DNA of 64,000 nt from Nocardiopsis sp. CNT312 (GCF_000515115.1 NZ_AZXF01000019.1:84300-148299); one strand, 5' to 3'; numbered from the stretch's first letter, positions 8,784-18,604 are shown. Numbers and translations are program-made. Notes: generated by a model not told the origin, from the sequence alone.

Positions 8784-9206
8784 ATGTCCGTGCGGGTCCG
8801 TGATCTCTAGGTCTGCCTGCCGATCTCCGGCCGGGCGGCGTCGATGCGGTTCTACCGCGACGCCTTCGGGTTCGAGCCCATCGGGGAGCCCGCCGAGGAC
8901 GGGATGCCCGAACCGCTGATGTTCCGCCTCGACCAGCGCACCGTTCTGGTGCTCGTTCCCGACGACGGGTTCGACTGGGTTCTGGGTGACGGTCGCGCCC
9001 TCACCCCGGCCGGGACCAGCGAGTGCCTCCTGGGTGCGGGGGTGCCGACCGAGGGGGAGGTGGCCGAACTGGTCGGGCGGGTCCGGGACGCCGGGGGAGG
9101 GGTGCTCGCCGAACCCGAGCACCGGCCGTGGGGCTGTGTCGCCCTGTGCACCGACCCGGACGGCCACGTCTGGCAGGTCGGGGTCGAGCCCGCACCGGAG
9201 GTCTGA
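8784..9206 (+). pseudogene. VOC (glyoxalase/bleomycin-resistance fold) gene with in-frame TAG near the 5' end
   Basis: A good ribosome site (AAGAGGAG, about 8769-8776) precedes ATG 8784, which starts MSVRVRDL and then meets TAG at 8808-8810. The same frame continues as VCLPISGRAASMRFYRDAFGFEP, the usual first strand and helix of a VOC protein, and stays open to 9206. The remainder carries typical VOC features: DQRTVLVLVP, GGVLAEPEHRPWG and a closing TDPDGHVWQV. A shorter product from ATG 8844 would lack the first beta strand. I read this as a recent nonsense mutation. A sequencing error, or real use of ATG 8844, remains possible. Confidence 0.65.
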
Positions 9207-9256
9207 GTGCCGGCCCTGTCCGCAGTGGCCCGCTGTTCGCAGCGGGCCACACCTAT

Positions 9257-9331
9257 TTCTCACGGAAGAACTTGCTTCTATTCGTGAGGTGGATCTAGAG
9301 TGCATCACGGATAAAACATCTTCTATCCGTG
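9257..9331. promoter_or_regulatory. Tandem inverted repeats ahead of the MBL-fold gene
   Basis: Two related inverted repeats sit side by side. The first pairs CTCACGGA near 9261 with ATTCGTGAG near 9280. The second pairs CACGGATA at 9307-9314 with TATCCGTG at 9324-9331. Both right halves read TTCTAT(T/C)CGTGAGGT, so this looks like a repeated operator for a TetR- or MarR-like dimer. The region is visibly more AT-rich than its surroundings. The second repeat ends within the ribosome-binding region of the MBL-fold gene at 9344. Confidence 0.45.
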
Positions 9332-9343
9332 AGGTATGTGCTC

Positions 9344-10135
9344 ATGTCCGCGACCGGCACCACCACCGCGCAGTTCCCCGTCCGCGTCTTCGGCGGGCCG
9401 ACCGCCCTCTTCGACTACGGCGGCCTGCGCTTCCTGACCGACCCGACCTTCGACGCCCCCGGCGACCAGAACGCCGTCGCCGGGCCGACCCTGACCAAGA
9501 CCGCCCCCGCCGCGGGTGTCCCCGCCGACCTCGGACGCGTCGACGCCGTGCTGCTCTCCCACGACGAGCACCCCGACAACCTCGACACCTCCGGCCGCGC
9601 ACTGCTCGCCGACGTCCCCCTCACCCTGACCACGACCGGCGGTGGCAAGCGCCTCGGCGGCACGGCCCGGGGCCTGGCCGACGGGGAGAGCGCCGAACTG
9701 GACCGACCCGGGGGAGGGACCGTCACCGTGACCGCCGTCCCGGCCGTCCACGGCCCCGGACCCCGCGAGGAGGTCGAACCGTTCACCGGCCAGGTCGTCG
9801 GCTTCGTCCTGACCGGCGAGGGCCTGCCCACCGTCTACGTCAGCGGTGACAACGCCAGCCTCGACGCGGTCGAGCGGATCGCCGAGCGCTTCGCCCCCGT
9901 GGACACCGCCCTGCTGTTCGCCGGCGCACCGCGCTTCCCCGAGATCTTCGGCGGAAGCACCCTCGTCCTCGACAGCGCCCAGGCGGCCGAGGCGGCACGT
10001 GTCCTCGGCGCCCGGCGCGTGGTCCCCGTCCACTACGAGGGCTGGGCCCACTTCACCGAGGGCCGGGACGACCTGGCCGCCGCCTTCGCCGCCGCGGGCC
10101 TGGCCGACCTCCTCGACTGGGGACAGCGCGGCTGA
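9344..10135 (+). CDS. MBL-fold metallo-hydrolase, UlaG/YtnP-like
   Basis: This 263-residue cytoplasmic protein has a metallo-beta-lactamase fold. The metal motif is atypical: LLSHDEHPDNLD near residue 65 stands where HxHxDH is usual, as in some UlaG-like or UPF0173-like hydrolases. Later metal ligands are plausible at VPAVHGPGP, YVSGDNAS and VPVHYEGWAHF. The ATG at 9344 was preferred over GTG 9329 because GAGG lies 9 bases ahead of it. Substrate is unknown. It lies between the two cobalamin operons, converges on cobK, and has its own repeat-rich upstream region, so a role in cobalamin metabolism need not follow. Confidence 0.75.
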   Translation: MSATGTTTAQFPVRVFGGPTALFDYGGLRFLTDPTFDAPGDQNAVAGPTLTKTAPAAGVPADLGRVDAVLLSHDEHPDNLDTSGRALLADVPLTLTTTGGGKRLGGTARGLADGESAELDRPGGGTVTVTAVPAVHGPGPREEVEPFTGQVVGFVLTGEGLPTVYVSGDNASLDAVERIAERFAPVDTALLFAGAPRFPEIFGGSTLVLDSAQAAEAARVLGARRVVPVHYEGWAHFTEGRDDLAAAFAAAGLADLLDWGQRG

Positions 10136-10184
10136 ACCGGGTCCGGCCGCGCCGAGGCCCAGCGTCCCGGTGCGGCCCCGGTTC
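10134..10184. terminator. Hairpin between convergent MBL-fold gene and cobK
   Basis: GAACCGG at 10134-10140 pairs with CCGGTTC at 10178-10184, and GGCCGC at 10145-10150 pairs with GCGGCC at 10172-10177. The stem overlaps both stop codons of the converging genes. It is a plausible bidirectional terminator without a T-tract. Confidence 0.55.
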
Positions 10185-10905
10185 ACCGGCGCAGGGCGCG
10201 CACCCAGTCGAAAGCCGACGCCACGTCGTGGACGGTGGGCACCCCGGCCGGGCCCCACGGACGGCGCACCACCACGACCGGCACGCCCAGCAGCCGTGCC
10301 GCCGCCATCTTCGGCCAAGTGTAGGTACCGCCCGCGTCCTTGGTCACCAGCACGTCCGCGCCGTGCCCGGCCATCAGCTCCCGCTCACCGCCCAGCCGGT
10401 AGGGTCCCCGGCTGGTCACCAGCCGCCAGGCAGCGGGCAGGTCCAGGTCGGGCACGTCCACGACCCGGGCCAGCACCGCCAGCGGCCCCAGCGCCGGGAC
10501 GAGCCGGGCCAGCTCCTGGCGGCCCACCGTGAGGAAGGGCCGCTCCCCGAGTTCGGCGGCCCGTGCGGCGGCCGCCTCGTGGTCGTCGACGTAGTACCAG
10601 GCCGGATCGGGTTCCCACCCGGGCCGCTCCAACCGCAGCAGGGGAAGATCGGTGCAGGCCGCCGCAGCGTTGGCGCTCATGCCCGTCGCGAAGGGGTGGG
10701 TGGCGTCCACCACCGCGTCGTAGTCGGCGAGCGCCGCACGCAGCCCCGGCACCCCGCCGAACCCGCCGACGCGCACCCGGCCCACCGGCAGGCGCGGCCG
10801 GGCCACCCGCCCGGCCAACGACGTGGTGACGTCCACGCCCGCCTCCACCAGGAGAGCGGCGAGCTCGCGGGCCTCGGAGGTGCCGCCCAACAACAGGAGT
10901 CTCAC
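10183..10905 (-). CDS. cobK: Precorrin-6A reductase
   Basis: This 240-residue NADPH-dependent enzyme reduces precorrin-6A to precorrin-6B. It begins with the nucleotide-binding strand-loop [15 protein letters not shown] and carries the family signatures [19 protein letters not shown] near residue 65 and [16 protein letters not shown] near 160, with a closing [19 protein letters not shown]. Length matches CobK/CbiJ. It is the last gene of the minus-strand operon; its ATG at 10905 overlaps the cobQ stop by four bases. It ends in a hairpin shared with the converging MBL-fold gene. Confidence 0.94.
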   Translation of the reverse strand: MRLLLLGGTSEARELAALLVEAGVDVTTSLAGRVARPRLPVGRVRVGGFGGVPGLRAALADYDAVVDATHPFATGMSANAAAACTDLPLLRLERPGWEPDPAWYYVDDHEAAAARAAELGERPFLTVGRQELARLVPALGPLAVLARVVDVPDLDLPAAWRLVTSRGPYRLGGERELMAGHGADVLVTKDAGGTYTWPKMAAARLLGVPVVVVRRPWGPAGVPTVHDVASAFDWVRALRR

Positions 10906-12410
10906 GCGGCACCGCTTCCACCGGGGGCCAGCACCGGCAGCCCCTCCGGAGCACCCTCACGGGCCAGGCCGAGCAGCGCGCCGGTGTCCACGTGCTCCTC
11001 CAACAGGTCGGCGAGCAGATCGATACGCCGCTCCCGGGCATCGGCGAAGCACACCCCGGAGGGCTCCAGGCCGAGTGCCTCGGCCAGGAAGGCGGAGCGG
11101 AAGGCGTCGCCCTCCAGACAGCCGTGCCACAGGGTGCCGAACACCCGCCCTGACCGTGCACCGCCCGGAAACGCCTCAGCGCCGCCGCCCACCGCGACCC
11201 GGCCGTGGTGGATCTCGTAGCCGTCCACGGGCACGCCCCACGCCTTTCCGGACGGCAGCCCCAGGGTCTTCTCCGCCGTGAAACCGGTACGCACGTCGAG
11301 CAGCCCCAGGCCCTCCGCCGCCGTGCCCGGCGCGGCCTCCACCCCGTCGGGGTCGGCGACGGCCCGGCCGAGCATCTGGAACCCGCCGCAGACACCGAGC
11401 AGCGGACGGCCGCGTCGCACGTGTTCGGCGACCGCCCGGTCCAGCCCGCGCGCACGCAGCCACACCAGGTCGGCGAGGGTGGCCCGGGTGCCGGGCAGTA
11501 CCACCAGGTCCGCGTCGGCCAGGTCGCGCGGGCCGGAGGCGAACACCACGTCCAGGCCGGGCTCCAGCCCCAGGGCGTCCACGTCGGTGAAGTTGCTGAT
11601 CCGGGGCAGCCGTACCACCGCCACCTTGCGGGCGGCGGTCCCCGTCGACCGGCGGCCCTCCAGGTCCAGGGCGTCCTCGGAGTCCAGCCACAGCCTTTGG
11701 TCCCACGGCAGGGTGCCGTACACCCGACGCCCGGTCATCCGCTCCAGGCTGTCCAGCCCGGGCCGCAGCAGCGCGGGGTCCCCCCGGAACTTGTTGACCA
11801 CGAACCCCGCCACCAGCGCCTGGTCCGCCGCCTCCAGCAGACCCACCGTGCCGTACATCGCGGCGAACACCCCACCCCGGTCGATGTCGCCGACCACCAC
11901 CGCCGGCAGGTCCGCGTGCCGGGCCAGCCCCATGTTCACGTAGTCCCCCGAACGCAGGTTGATCTCGGCGGGGCTGCCCGCGCCCTCGGCGACGACCACG
12001 TCGTAGCGCGCGGCCAGGCCGTCGAAGGCGGCGTGCGCGGCCTGTGCCAGGTGGCGGCGGCCCGCCTCCCAGTCGGAGGAGGACACCTCGCCCGCCGGGT
12101 GGCCGAGCAGGACGGCGTGGCTGCGCCGGTCGCCGCCCGGTTTGAGCAGCACCGGGTTCATGGCGGGTTCCGGCACGGCGCGGGCGGCCAGCGCCTGCAC
12201 CCACTGGGCGCGCCCGATCTCCGCTGGGCGGCCGTCCGGGCCGTGGCAGACCATCGAGTTGTTGGACATGTTCTGCGCCTTGTAGGGCGCCACCCGCACC
12301 CCGCGCCGCGCGAAGGCCCGGCACAGCCCGGTGGCCACGGCGCTCTTGCCCGCGTCGGAGGTGGTCCCGGCCACCAGCAGCCCGGCACGCCTCCCCCCGA
12401 CGGCACTCAT
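10902..12410 (-). CDS. cobQ: Cobyric acid synthase (glutamine-hydrolysing)
   Basis: This 502-residue enzyme amidates positions b, d, e and g of adenosylcobyrinate a,c-diamide using glutamine and ATP. The N-terminal dethiobiotin-synthetase-like domain has the loop [19 protein letters not shown] near residues 11-29 and the block [14 protein letters not shown] near 43. The C-terminal amidotransferase carries the nucleophile in [14 protein letters not shown] and late histidines in GYEIHHGRV and [15 protein letters not shown] 12410 overlaps the cobF stop (ATGA); the longer upstream frame is a shadow of cobF. Length is normal for the family. Confidence 0.95.
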   Translation of the reverse strand: MSAVGGRRAGLLVAGTTSDAGKSAVATGLCRAFARRGVRVAPYKAQNMSNNSMVCHGPDGRPAEIGRAQWVQALAARAVPEPAMNPVLLKPGGDRRSHAVLLGHPAGEVSSSDWEAGRRHLAQAAHAAFDGLAARYDVVVAEGAGSPAEINLRSGDYVNMGLARHADLPAVVVGDIDRGGVFAAMYGTVGLLEAADQALVAGFVVNKFRGDPALLRPGLDSLERMTGRRVYGTLPWDQRLWLDSEDALDLEGRRSTGTAARKVAVVRLPRISNFTDVDALGLEPGLDVVFASGPRDLADADLVVLPGTRATLADLVWLRARGLDRAVAEHVRRGRPLLGVCGGFQMLGRAVADPDGVEAAPGTAAEGLGLLDVRTGFTAEKTLGLPSGKAWGVPVDGYEIHHGRVAVGGGAEAFPGGARSGRVFGTLWHGCLEGDAFRSAFLAEALGLEPSGVCFADARERRIDLLADLLEEHVDTGALLGLAREGAPEGLPVLAPGGSGAA

Positions 12411-13129
12411 TCCGGCCTCCTCAGCAGGGCGATGTCCATGACCCACCCGGTCCGCTCCCTGGCCCTGGACCGAGCCGCTCCGATCGCGGGCAGCACGTCG
12501 CCGACCCGACCGGAGACCAGTTCCTCGGTGTCGGTGCCCAGGTTGGCCCCCCACCACACCGACCACCCCTCCAGCCCCTCGAACGCGCTCTCCCCACCGA
12601 GCATGACGACGATCCCGTCCAGCCCGGCGGCCACCGCCCCGCCCAGTCCGCGCGCTGGAACGACGTGCACCGGGCGGCCCACCTCGTGCAGCACGATCCG
12701 GTGCCGGGCGGCCAGCAGTTGCGGGGCACTGATCCCCGGCAGCACGTCGAACTCCACCGGGATCGCGCCCCGATCGGTGATCGCCCGCACGATCCGCAGG
12801 GTGGAGTCGTACAGCGACGGGTCACCCCACACCAGGAACGCCGCCGTCCCGCCGCGCTCGCCCAGCACCCGCTCGTAGGCGGCCACGCGCGCCTCGTGCC
12901 ACGCGGCGACCGCGGCCCGGTAGTCCGCCGGGTCTCGGTCGCGCTCGGGGTCGGGCACGGCCACCAGGGGCACACCGTAGGCGTCGCAGACCTGCCGGCG
13001 TACGGCCAGCAGGGCGTTGCCGTCGCGCTTGCGGGCCGCCACCGCGTAGTCGCAGCCCCGCAGCGCGTCAGCGACCTCGCCCGTGACGTGCTGCGGACCC
13101 ATCCCGATACCGAGGATCCGTACCCTCAC
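12407..13129 (-). CDS. cobF: Precorrin-6A synthase (deacetylating)
   Basis: This 240-residue tetrapyrrole methylase adds the C1 methyl group with loss of acetate, a step specific to the aerobic pathway. It starts VRVRILGIGMGPQHVTGEVA. A CDYAVAARKRDGN block follows, with AFLVWGDPSLYDSTLR near residue 98 and EFDVLPGISAPQLLAARH near 128, both typical of CobF. GTG 13129 is used because it overlaps the cobN stop (GTGA) and sits directly before the first strand. It is in the middle of the btuFCD-cobN-cobF-cobQ-cobK operon. Confidence 0.93.
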   Translation of the reverse strand: MRVRILGIGMGPQHVTGEVADALRGCDYAVAARKRDGNALLAVRRQVCDAYGVPLVAVPDPERDRDPADYRAAVAAWHEARVAAYERVLGERGGTAAFLVWGDPSLYDSTLRIVRAITDRGAIPVEFDVLPGISAPQLLAARHRIVLHEVGRPVHVVPARGLGGAVAAGLDGIVVMLGGESAFEGLEGWSVWWGANLGTDTEELVSGRVGDVLPAIGAARSRARERTGWVMDIALLRRPE

Positions 13130-16100
13130 TCCGCCCGGTCCTCCATGTCGCCCTCCACCTCCAGGTAGACCTCGGTCAGCGCCTCCAGCGTCGCCGGGTC
13201 GGGCTCGGACCACAGCCCGCGCCGTGCCGCCTCGTGCAGGCGCTCCACGATCCCGTGCAGCGCCCACGGGTTGGAGCGGCGCAGGAACTCCTGCGTCGCC
13301 TCGTCCAGCACGTACTCCGCCGCGAGCCTCTCGTACATCCAGTCGTGCACGACCCCGGCCGTGGCGTCGAACCCGAACAGGTAGTCCACCGTCGCCGCCA
13401 GTTCGAAGGCGCCCTTGTAGCCGTGGCGGCGCATCGCGGAGATCCAGCGCGGGTTCACCACCCGGGCCCGGAACACGCGCGCCGTCTCCTCGCCCAGGGT
13501 GCGGGTGCGCACCGCGTCCGGCGAGGTGGAGTCGCCCACGTAGGCCTTGGGGTCGGAGCCGGTCAGCGCGCGCACCGTGGCCACCATGCCGCCGTGGTAC
13601 TGGAAGTAGTCGTCGGAGTCGGCGATGTCGTGCTCGGCGCTGTCGATGTTCTTCGCCGCGACCTTGATCCGGCGGTAGTTGGTGCGCATGTCGTCGGCGG
13701 CCGGGGCGCCGTCCAGGCCGCGCCCGTAGGCGAAGCCGCCCCAGGCCGTGTACACCTCCGCCAGGTCGCGGTCGTCGCGCCAGGTGCCCGACTCCACCAC
13801 CTGGAGGATGCCCGCGCCGTAGGAGCCGGGCGCGGAACCGAAGATGCGGGTGGTGGCGCGCCGCCGGTCGCCGTGCTCGGCCAGGTCGGCGCGGGCGTGG
13901 GCGCGCACGAAGTTCTGTTCGTCCGGCTCGTCCAGGTCGGCCACCAGGGTCACGGCGTCGTCCAGCAGGGCCACCACGTGCGGGAACGCGTCGCGGAAGA
14001 AGCCGGAGATGCGCACGGTGACGTCCACGCGCGGACGTCCCAGCTCCTCCAGCGGCACCACGTCCAGGCGGGAGACCCGCCGCGAGGCCTCGTCCCACTC
14101 CGGGCGCACGCCCAGCAGTGCCAGGACCTCGGCGATGTCGTCGCCGGAGGTGCGCATCGCGGAGGTGCCCCACACCGACAGCCCCACCGACTCCGGATAG
14201 GTGCCGGTCTCGTCCAGGTGGCGGCGCAGCAGCGATTCGGCCATCGCCTGCCCGGTCTGCCAGGCCAGCCGTGAGGGCACGGCGCGGGGGTCGACGGTGT
14301 AGAAGTTGCGTCCCGTGGGCAGCACGTTGACCAGGCCGCGCAGCGGCGAACCGGACGGGCCCGCCGGGACGTATCCGCCCGCCAGGGCGTGGACGGTGTG
14401 GTCGAGTTCGTTGGTGGTGCGTGCCAGGCGCGGCACCACCTGGGTGGCCGCGAACTCCAGGACGCGGCGCACCTCGGGTGCGTCGTGCAGGCCGGCCGAG
14501 GCGGCAGGGTCCCAGTCGGCGGCCTCCATCCGCTCGACGAGGTCGCGGGCGCGCGCCTCCACCCCGTCGACCTCGGCGGTGGGCGCGCCCTCCCTCAGGC
14601 CGAGGGCGGACCGCAGACCGGGCAGCGCCGCCCGCTCGCCGCTCCATACCTGCGCGGCCCGCAGCACGGCCAGCACGAGGTTCACCCGCGTCCCACCCTC
14701 CGGCGCCTCGCCGAGCACGTGCAGGCCGTCGCGGATCTGCACGTCCTTGATCTCGCACAGCCAGCCGTCGACGTGCAGCAGGAAGTCGTCGAACTCCTCG
14801 TCACCGGGCCGCTCCTCCAGACCCAGGTCGCGGTGCATCTCCGCCGCGCGCATCAGCGACCAGATCTCGCCGCGGATCGCGGGCAGCTTCGCCGGGTCCA
14901 TGGCCGCGATGTTGGCGTACTCGTCCAGCAACTGCTCCAGCCGCGTGATGTCGCCGTAGGTCTCCGCGCGCGCCATCGGCGGAATGAGGTGGTCGACGAC
15001 CGTGGCGTGGGCGCGGCGCTTGGCCTGCGCCCCCTCGCCCGGGTCGTTGACCAGGAACGGGTACACCAGCGGCAGGTCGCCGAGCACCGCGTCCGTGGCG
15101 CACTCGGCCGACAGCGCGGCGTTCTTGCCCGGCAGCCACTCCAGGGAGCCGTGCTTGCCCAGGTGGACGACGGCGTGCGCGCCGAACCCGTGCTCCAGCC
15201 ACCGGTAGGCGGCCAGGTAGTGGTGGCTGGGCGGCAGGTCCGGGTCGTGGTAGATCGCCACCGGGTTCTCCCCGAACCCGCGCGGCGGCTGGACCAGGAC
15301 GACGACGTTCCCGGCACGCATCGCCGCCAGGACCAGCTCACCGGAGTCGTTGACGTACAGGCGGCCGGGCGCGGGGCCCCAGTGCTCGGCCATCGCCTCC
15401 TTCAGCGACGCGGGCAGGTGCCCGGTCCAGGCGGAGTACTCCTCCGGCGTGATCCGCACCTGGGCATCGGTCATCTGCCCGGAGGTCAGCCAGTCCTCGT
15501 CCTGGCCGCCCGCCGCGATCAGGGCGTGCACCAGGGCGTCCCCGGCCTCGGTGTCGTCGGCCAGGTCCAGGCCGGGCAGGGCGTCGGGCCCGCCCAGGTC
15601 GTAGCCCTCGGCGCGCAGGCGGCGCAGCAGCCGCACCAGTGACCGCGGGGTGTCCAGGCCGACCGCGTTGCCGATTCGCGAGTGCTTGGTGGGGTAGGCC
15701 GACAGCACCACCGCGATCCGCTTCTCGGCGGGCGGCACGTGCCGCAGCCGGGCGTGGGCGGCAGCGGTCCCGGCCAAGCGGGCGCAGCGCTCGGCGTCGG
15801 CCCGGTAGTGGGGCAGCCCGTCGCTGTCGAACTCCTTGAAGGAGAAGGGCACCGTGATGATCCGCCCGTCGAACTCCGGGATGGCGATCTGGCTCGCCGA
15901 GTCCAGCGGGGTGACCCCGTCGTCGGAGGCCTCCCAGTCGGCGCGCGAGCTGGTCAGGCACAGCCCTTGGAGGACCGGCACGTCCAGCGCGGCGATCCGC
16001 TCCACGTCCCACGCCTCGTCGTGGCCGCCCGCTCCCGCCGACGCGGGCACACTGCCGCCCGCCGCCAGCACGGTGACCACCAGGGCGTCGAACTCCGCCA

Positions 16101-16713
16101 GCGCCTCGAACAGCTCGTCGGGGGCCGAGCGCAGCGACCCCGCGAACACGGGCACGCCCACGGCCGTCCCGGTGGCGTCGACCGCGTCGGCCAGCGCGTG
16201 CGCGAACGCGGTGTTGCCGCTGGCCTCGTGCGCCCGGTAGTAGAGGATGCCCACCCGGGGCAGCCCCGGGGCGTCGGGCAGGTCGCGTGCGCCGCGGCCC
16301 CACGCCGGGACGGGCTCGGGCGGCTCGAACCCCTCCCCGGTCAGCAGCACGGTGTCCGACAGGAAGGCGTGCAGACGCCCCAGGTTGGCCGGCCCGCCCT
16401 CCGCGAGGTAGCGGTGGGCGTCGGCCGCCAGCCCGATGGGGACGGTGGAGTGCTCCATCAGTTCGGCGCTGGGCTGCTGCTCGCCGCCGAGGACGACCAG
16501 CGGTGTGCCACGCCCCCGGGCGTCGTCCAGGCCCGGCCACAGATCGTGCGGGGAGCCCAGCAGGCGCACCACCACCACGTCGGCGCCCCCGACGGTGTCG
16601 GTGAGCACGGCGTCGGAGGCGCGTGAGGGGTTGGCCCACGTGTAGTCGGCTCCGCTGGCCCGTGCGGAGAGCAGGTCGGTGTCGGAGGTGGACAGCAGAG
16701 CGATCCGCGTCAA
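13126..16713 (-). CDS. cobN: Cobaltochelatase large subunit
   Basis: This 1195-residue protein is the large, cobalt-inserting subunit that works with an AAA+/VWA partner on hydrogenobyrinic acid a,c-diamide. It shows CobN/BchH family blocks throughout: an N-terminal TRIALLSTSDTDLLSA, mid-protein RIAVVLSAYPTKHSRIGNAVG, HAVVHLGKHGSLEWLPGKN, and the C-terminal FGSAPGSYGAGIL and AWGGFAYGRGLDG. The start is a TTG at 16713, supported by AGGAAGG about 10 bases upstream and by overlap with the btuD stop (TTGA). No ATG or GTG gives a better start. Length is close to other actinobacterial CobN proteins. Confidence 0.94.
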   Translation of the reverse strand: MTRIALLSTSDTDLLSARASGADYTWANPSRASDAVLTDTVGGADVVVVRLLGSPHDLWPGLDDARGRGTPLVVLGGEQQPSAELMEHSTVPIGLAADAHRYLAEGGPANLGRLHAFLSDTVLLTGEGFEPPEPVPAWGRGARDLPDAPGLPRVGILYYRAHEASGNTAFAHALADAVDATGTAVGVPVFAGSLRSAPDELFEALAEFDALVVTVLAAGGSVPASAGAGGHDEAWDVERIAALDVPVLQGLCLTSSRADWEASDDGVTPLDSASQIAIPEFDGRIITVPFSFKEFDSDGLPHYRADAERCARLAGTAAAHARLRHVPPAEKRIAVVLSAYPTKHSRIGNAVGLDTPRSLVRLLRRLRAEGYDLGGPDALPGLDLADDTEAGDALVHALIAAGGQDEDWLTSGQMTDAQVRITPEEYSAWTGHLPASLKEAMAEHWGPAPGRLYVNDSGELVLAAMRAGNVVVLVQPPRGFGENPVAIYHDPDLPPSHHYLAAYRWLEHGFGAHAVVHLGKHGSLEWLPGKNAALSAECATDAVLGDLPLVYPFLVNDPGEGAQAKRRAHATVVDHLIPPMARAETYGDITRLEQLLDEYANIAAMDPAKLPAIRGEIWSLMRAAEMHRDLGLEERPGDEEFDDFLLHVDGWLCEIKDVQIRDGLHVLGEAPEGGTRVNLVLAVLRAAQVWSGERAALPGLRSALGLREGAPTAEVDGVEARARDLVERMEAADWDPAASAGLHDAPEVRRVLEFAATQVVPRLARTTNELDHTVHALAGGYVPAGPSGSPLRGLVNVLPTGRNFYTVDPRAVPSRLAWQTGQAMAESLLRRHLDETGTYPESVGLSVWGTSAMRTSGDDIAEVLALLGVRPEWDEASRRVSRLDVVPLEELGRPRVDVTVRISGFFRDAFPHVVALLDDAVTLVADLDEPDEQNFVRAHARADLAEHGDRRRATTRIFGSAPGSYGAGILQVVESGTWRDDRDLAEVYTAWGGFAYGRGLDGAPAADDMRTNYRRIKVAAKNIDSAEHDIADSDDYFQYHGGMVATVRALTGSDPKAYVGDSTSPDAVRTRTLGEETARVFRARVVNPRWISAMRRHGYKGAFELAATVDYLFGFDATAGVVHDWMYERLAAEYVLDEATQEFLRRSNPWALHGIVERLHEAARRGLWSEPDPATLEALTEVYLEVEGDMEDRAE

Positions 16714-17591
16714 GGTCGGATTCCTTCCTCGGTGCTGACGGTGGTCGTGGTCGTGCCGTGTGCGTTCGCGTGTACCGCCCCCTGTGCGCCGCTTCCGCTG
16801 CCGCGTCGCAGGAACCGGATCACCGGATACCCCGGCCCGGAGCCGACCTCGGCCCGGACCCCGTAGACGTCCGCGATGAGCGACGGGGTCAGGACCTGGG
16901 CGGGCGTGCCCTCCGCCGCGGCGCGGCCGCCGCGCAGGACGAGCAGGCGGTCGCAGTACATCGCGGCCAGGTTGAGGTCGTGCAGGGCGATCACGGTGGT
17001 GACGGGCAGACCCGTGATCAGCTCCATCAGGTCGATCTGGTGCTGGATGTCGAGGTGGTTGGTGGGTTCGTCGAGCAGTAGCTCGTTCGGCTCCTGGGCG
17101 AGGGCGCGGGCGATCTGGGTGCGTTGGCGCTCGCCGCCGGAGAGGGTGTGCCAGGACTGGTCCGCCCGGCCGGTGAGCCCGGCCCGCTTCAGGGCCGCGT
17201 CCACGGCCCGGCGGTCCGCCCCGGAGGCCACCGCCCACGGGCGGCGGTGCGGGACGCGCCCCAGGGACACCACGTCCCGCACGGTCAACTCGGTCTGGGC
17301 CTGGGAGCTCTGCTGGACGGCGGCGATACGGCGCGCGGCGGCGCGGCGGCCGTACCGGTGCAGCGGACGGCCGTCCAGGGTGACCGTCCCCGCGGTGGGT
17401 TCGAGGACGCCGCCGAGGATCCTGAGCAGGGTGGACTTGCCCGAACCGTTGGGTCCCAGCAGGCCGACGGTCTCGCCGGGCCGCGGGGCGAGGGTGACGC
17501 CGTCCAGGACCAGCCGCCGTCCGGTTCGGTGCCCCACGGCGTCGGCGCGCAGCCCTCCGGAGGGCGCCGCACCGGGTTCGAGGTCTCTCAC
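16710..17591 (-). CDS. btuD: Cobalamin/cobinamide ABC transporter ATP-binding protein
   Basis: This 293-residue FecE/BtuD-type ATPase powers uptake of the corrinoid bound by BtuF. All nucleotide-binding motifs are intact: Walker A GLLGPNGSGKSTLLRIL near residue 50, signature LSGGERQRTQIARAL near 148, Walker B NELLLDEPTNHLD, and the switch histidine in VIALHDLNL. The GTG at 17591 was chosen because an AGGAGG lies just ahead and it overlaps the btuC stop by four bases. A serine/threonine-rich C-terminal tail extends beyond the domain. Its stop overlaps the TTG of cobN. Confidence 0.92.
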   Translation of the reverse strand: MRDLEPGAAPSGGLRADAVGHRTGRRLVLDGVTLAPRPGETVGLLGPNGSGKSTLLRILGGVLEPTAGTVTLDGRPLHRYGRRAAARRIAAVQQSSQAQTELTVRDVVSLGRVPHRRPWAVASGADRRAVDAALKRAGLTGRADQSWHTLSGGERQRTQIARALAQEPNELLLDEPTNHLDIQHQIDLMELITGLPVTTVIALHDLNLAAMYCDRLLVLRGGRAAAEGTPAQVLTPSLIADVYGVRAEVGSGPGYPVIRFLRRGSGSGAQGAVHANAHGTTTTTVSTEEGIRP

Positions 17592-18604
17592 GTGCGCCTC
17601 CTGGCGCGGTAGAGCACGGCGACGAAGGCGGGCACCCCGATGAGGGAGGTCACCACCCCCACCGGGATCTCCCGCGGGTCGAGCACGGTGCGGGCGGCCG
17701 TGTCCACCCACACCAGGAAGACGGCACCGATCAGTGCCGTGACGGGCAGCAGCCGGGCGTGTCCGGGGCCGGTGAGCGCACGGGTGGCGTGCGGCAGCAC
17801 CAGCCCCACGAAACCGATCGCCCCCGCCGAGCTGACGAGTGCCGCCGTGAGCAGCGCGGTGGCGCACAGCAGTACCAGACGTACCCGGGTCACCCGGATG
17901 CCCAGACTCGCCGCCGCCTCCTCGCCGAAGGCGAACCCGTCCAGGGTCGTGCTGTGTGCGAGGCAGACGGCGAGCACCAGGCCCAGCACGCCCGCGCACA
18001 GCGCCACGTCGGACCACCGCGAACCGCTGAGCGAGCCCAGCAGCCAGAACAGCACGCCCCGGGTGGTCTCCGCCGACGCCGACGTCAGCACGATCACCGA
18101 GGTCAGCGCCGAGAACAACTGCATGGCCGCGACCCCGGACAGCACCACCCGGTCCAGGCTGCCGCCGAGGGTGTGCGCCAGCAGCATCACCAGGCCGAAG
18201 GAGGCCAGCGCACCCACGAAGGCGCCCGCCGACAGGGACACCGCGCCGGCGCCCCAGCCCAGCACCAGCACCGCGACCGCGCCGGTCGAGGCACCGGAGG
18301 ACACCCCGAGCACGAACGGGTCGGCGAGCGGGTTGCGCAGCAGGGACTGCATGACCGCCCCGCACAGGGCCAGGCCAGCCCCGCACACCGCGGCGAGCAG
18401 GGTACGCGGCATACGCAGGTCCCACACGATGCCCTCGCGCAGCGCGCTCAGGGGGGACTCGCCCCACCCCAGGCGGGCGCAGACGGACCGCCACACGTCG
18501 AGGGTGGAGATGTCGGCGGGGCCGAGGGTCACCGAGACCGCGACGGACGCGGCCAGCGCCACCAGACCGCCGACGACCAGCAGGACGAGCTGGAGGGCCC
18601 TCAC
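17588..18604 (-). CDS. btuC: Cobalamin ABC transporter permease, FecCD family
   Basis: This 338-residue integral membrane protein has about nine or ten hydrophobic spans. It shows FecCD landmarks: DLRMPRTLLAAVCGAGLALCG near residue 65, LLRNPLADPFVLGVSSGAS, LGSLSGSRW in mid-protein, and GAIGFVGLVLPHATR, followed by a late DPREIPVGVVTSLIG, where the ATPase is expected to dock. Its GTG start overlaps the btuF stop. The B12 riboswitch ahead of the operon makes a corrinoid, rather than siderophore, substrate likely. Confidence 0.92.
   Translation of the reverse strand: MRALQLVLLVVGGLVALAASVAVSVTLGPADISTLDVWRSVCARLGWGESPLSALREGIVWDLRMPRTLLAAVCGAGLALCGAVMQSLLRNPLADPFVLGVSSGASTGAVAVLVLGWGAGAVSLSAGAFVGALASFGLVMLLAHTLGGSLDRVVLSGVAAMQLFSALTSVIVLTSASAETTRGVLFWLLGSLSGSRWSDVALCAGVLGLVLAVCLAHSTTLDGFAFGEEAAASLGIRVTRVRLVLLCATALLTAALVSSAGAIGFVGLVLPHATRALTGPGHARLLPVTALIGAVFLVWVDTAARTVLDPREIPVGVVTSLIGVPAFVAVLYRARRRT

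Noticed and set aside
10902..12566. Longer cobQ start upstream of 12410
   Set aside because: The extra 52 residues are out of family and overlap cobF in another frame; ATG 12410 lies in a standard ATGA overlap.
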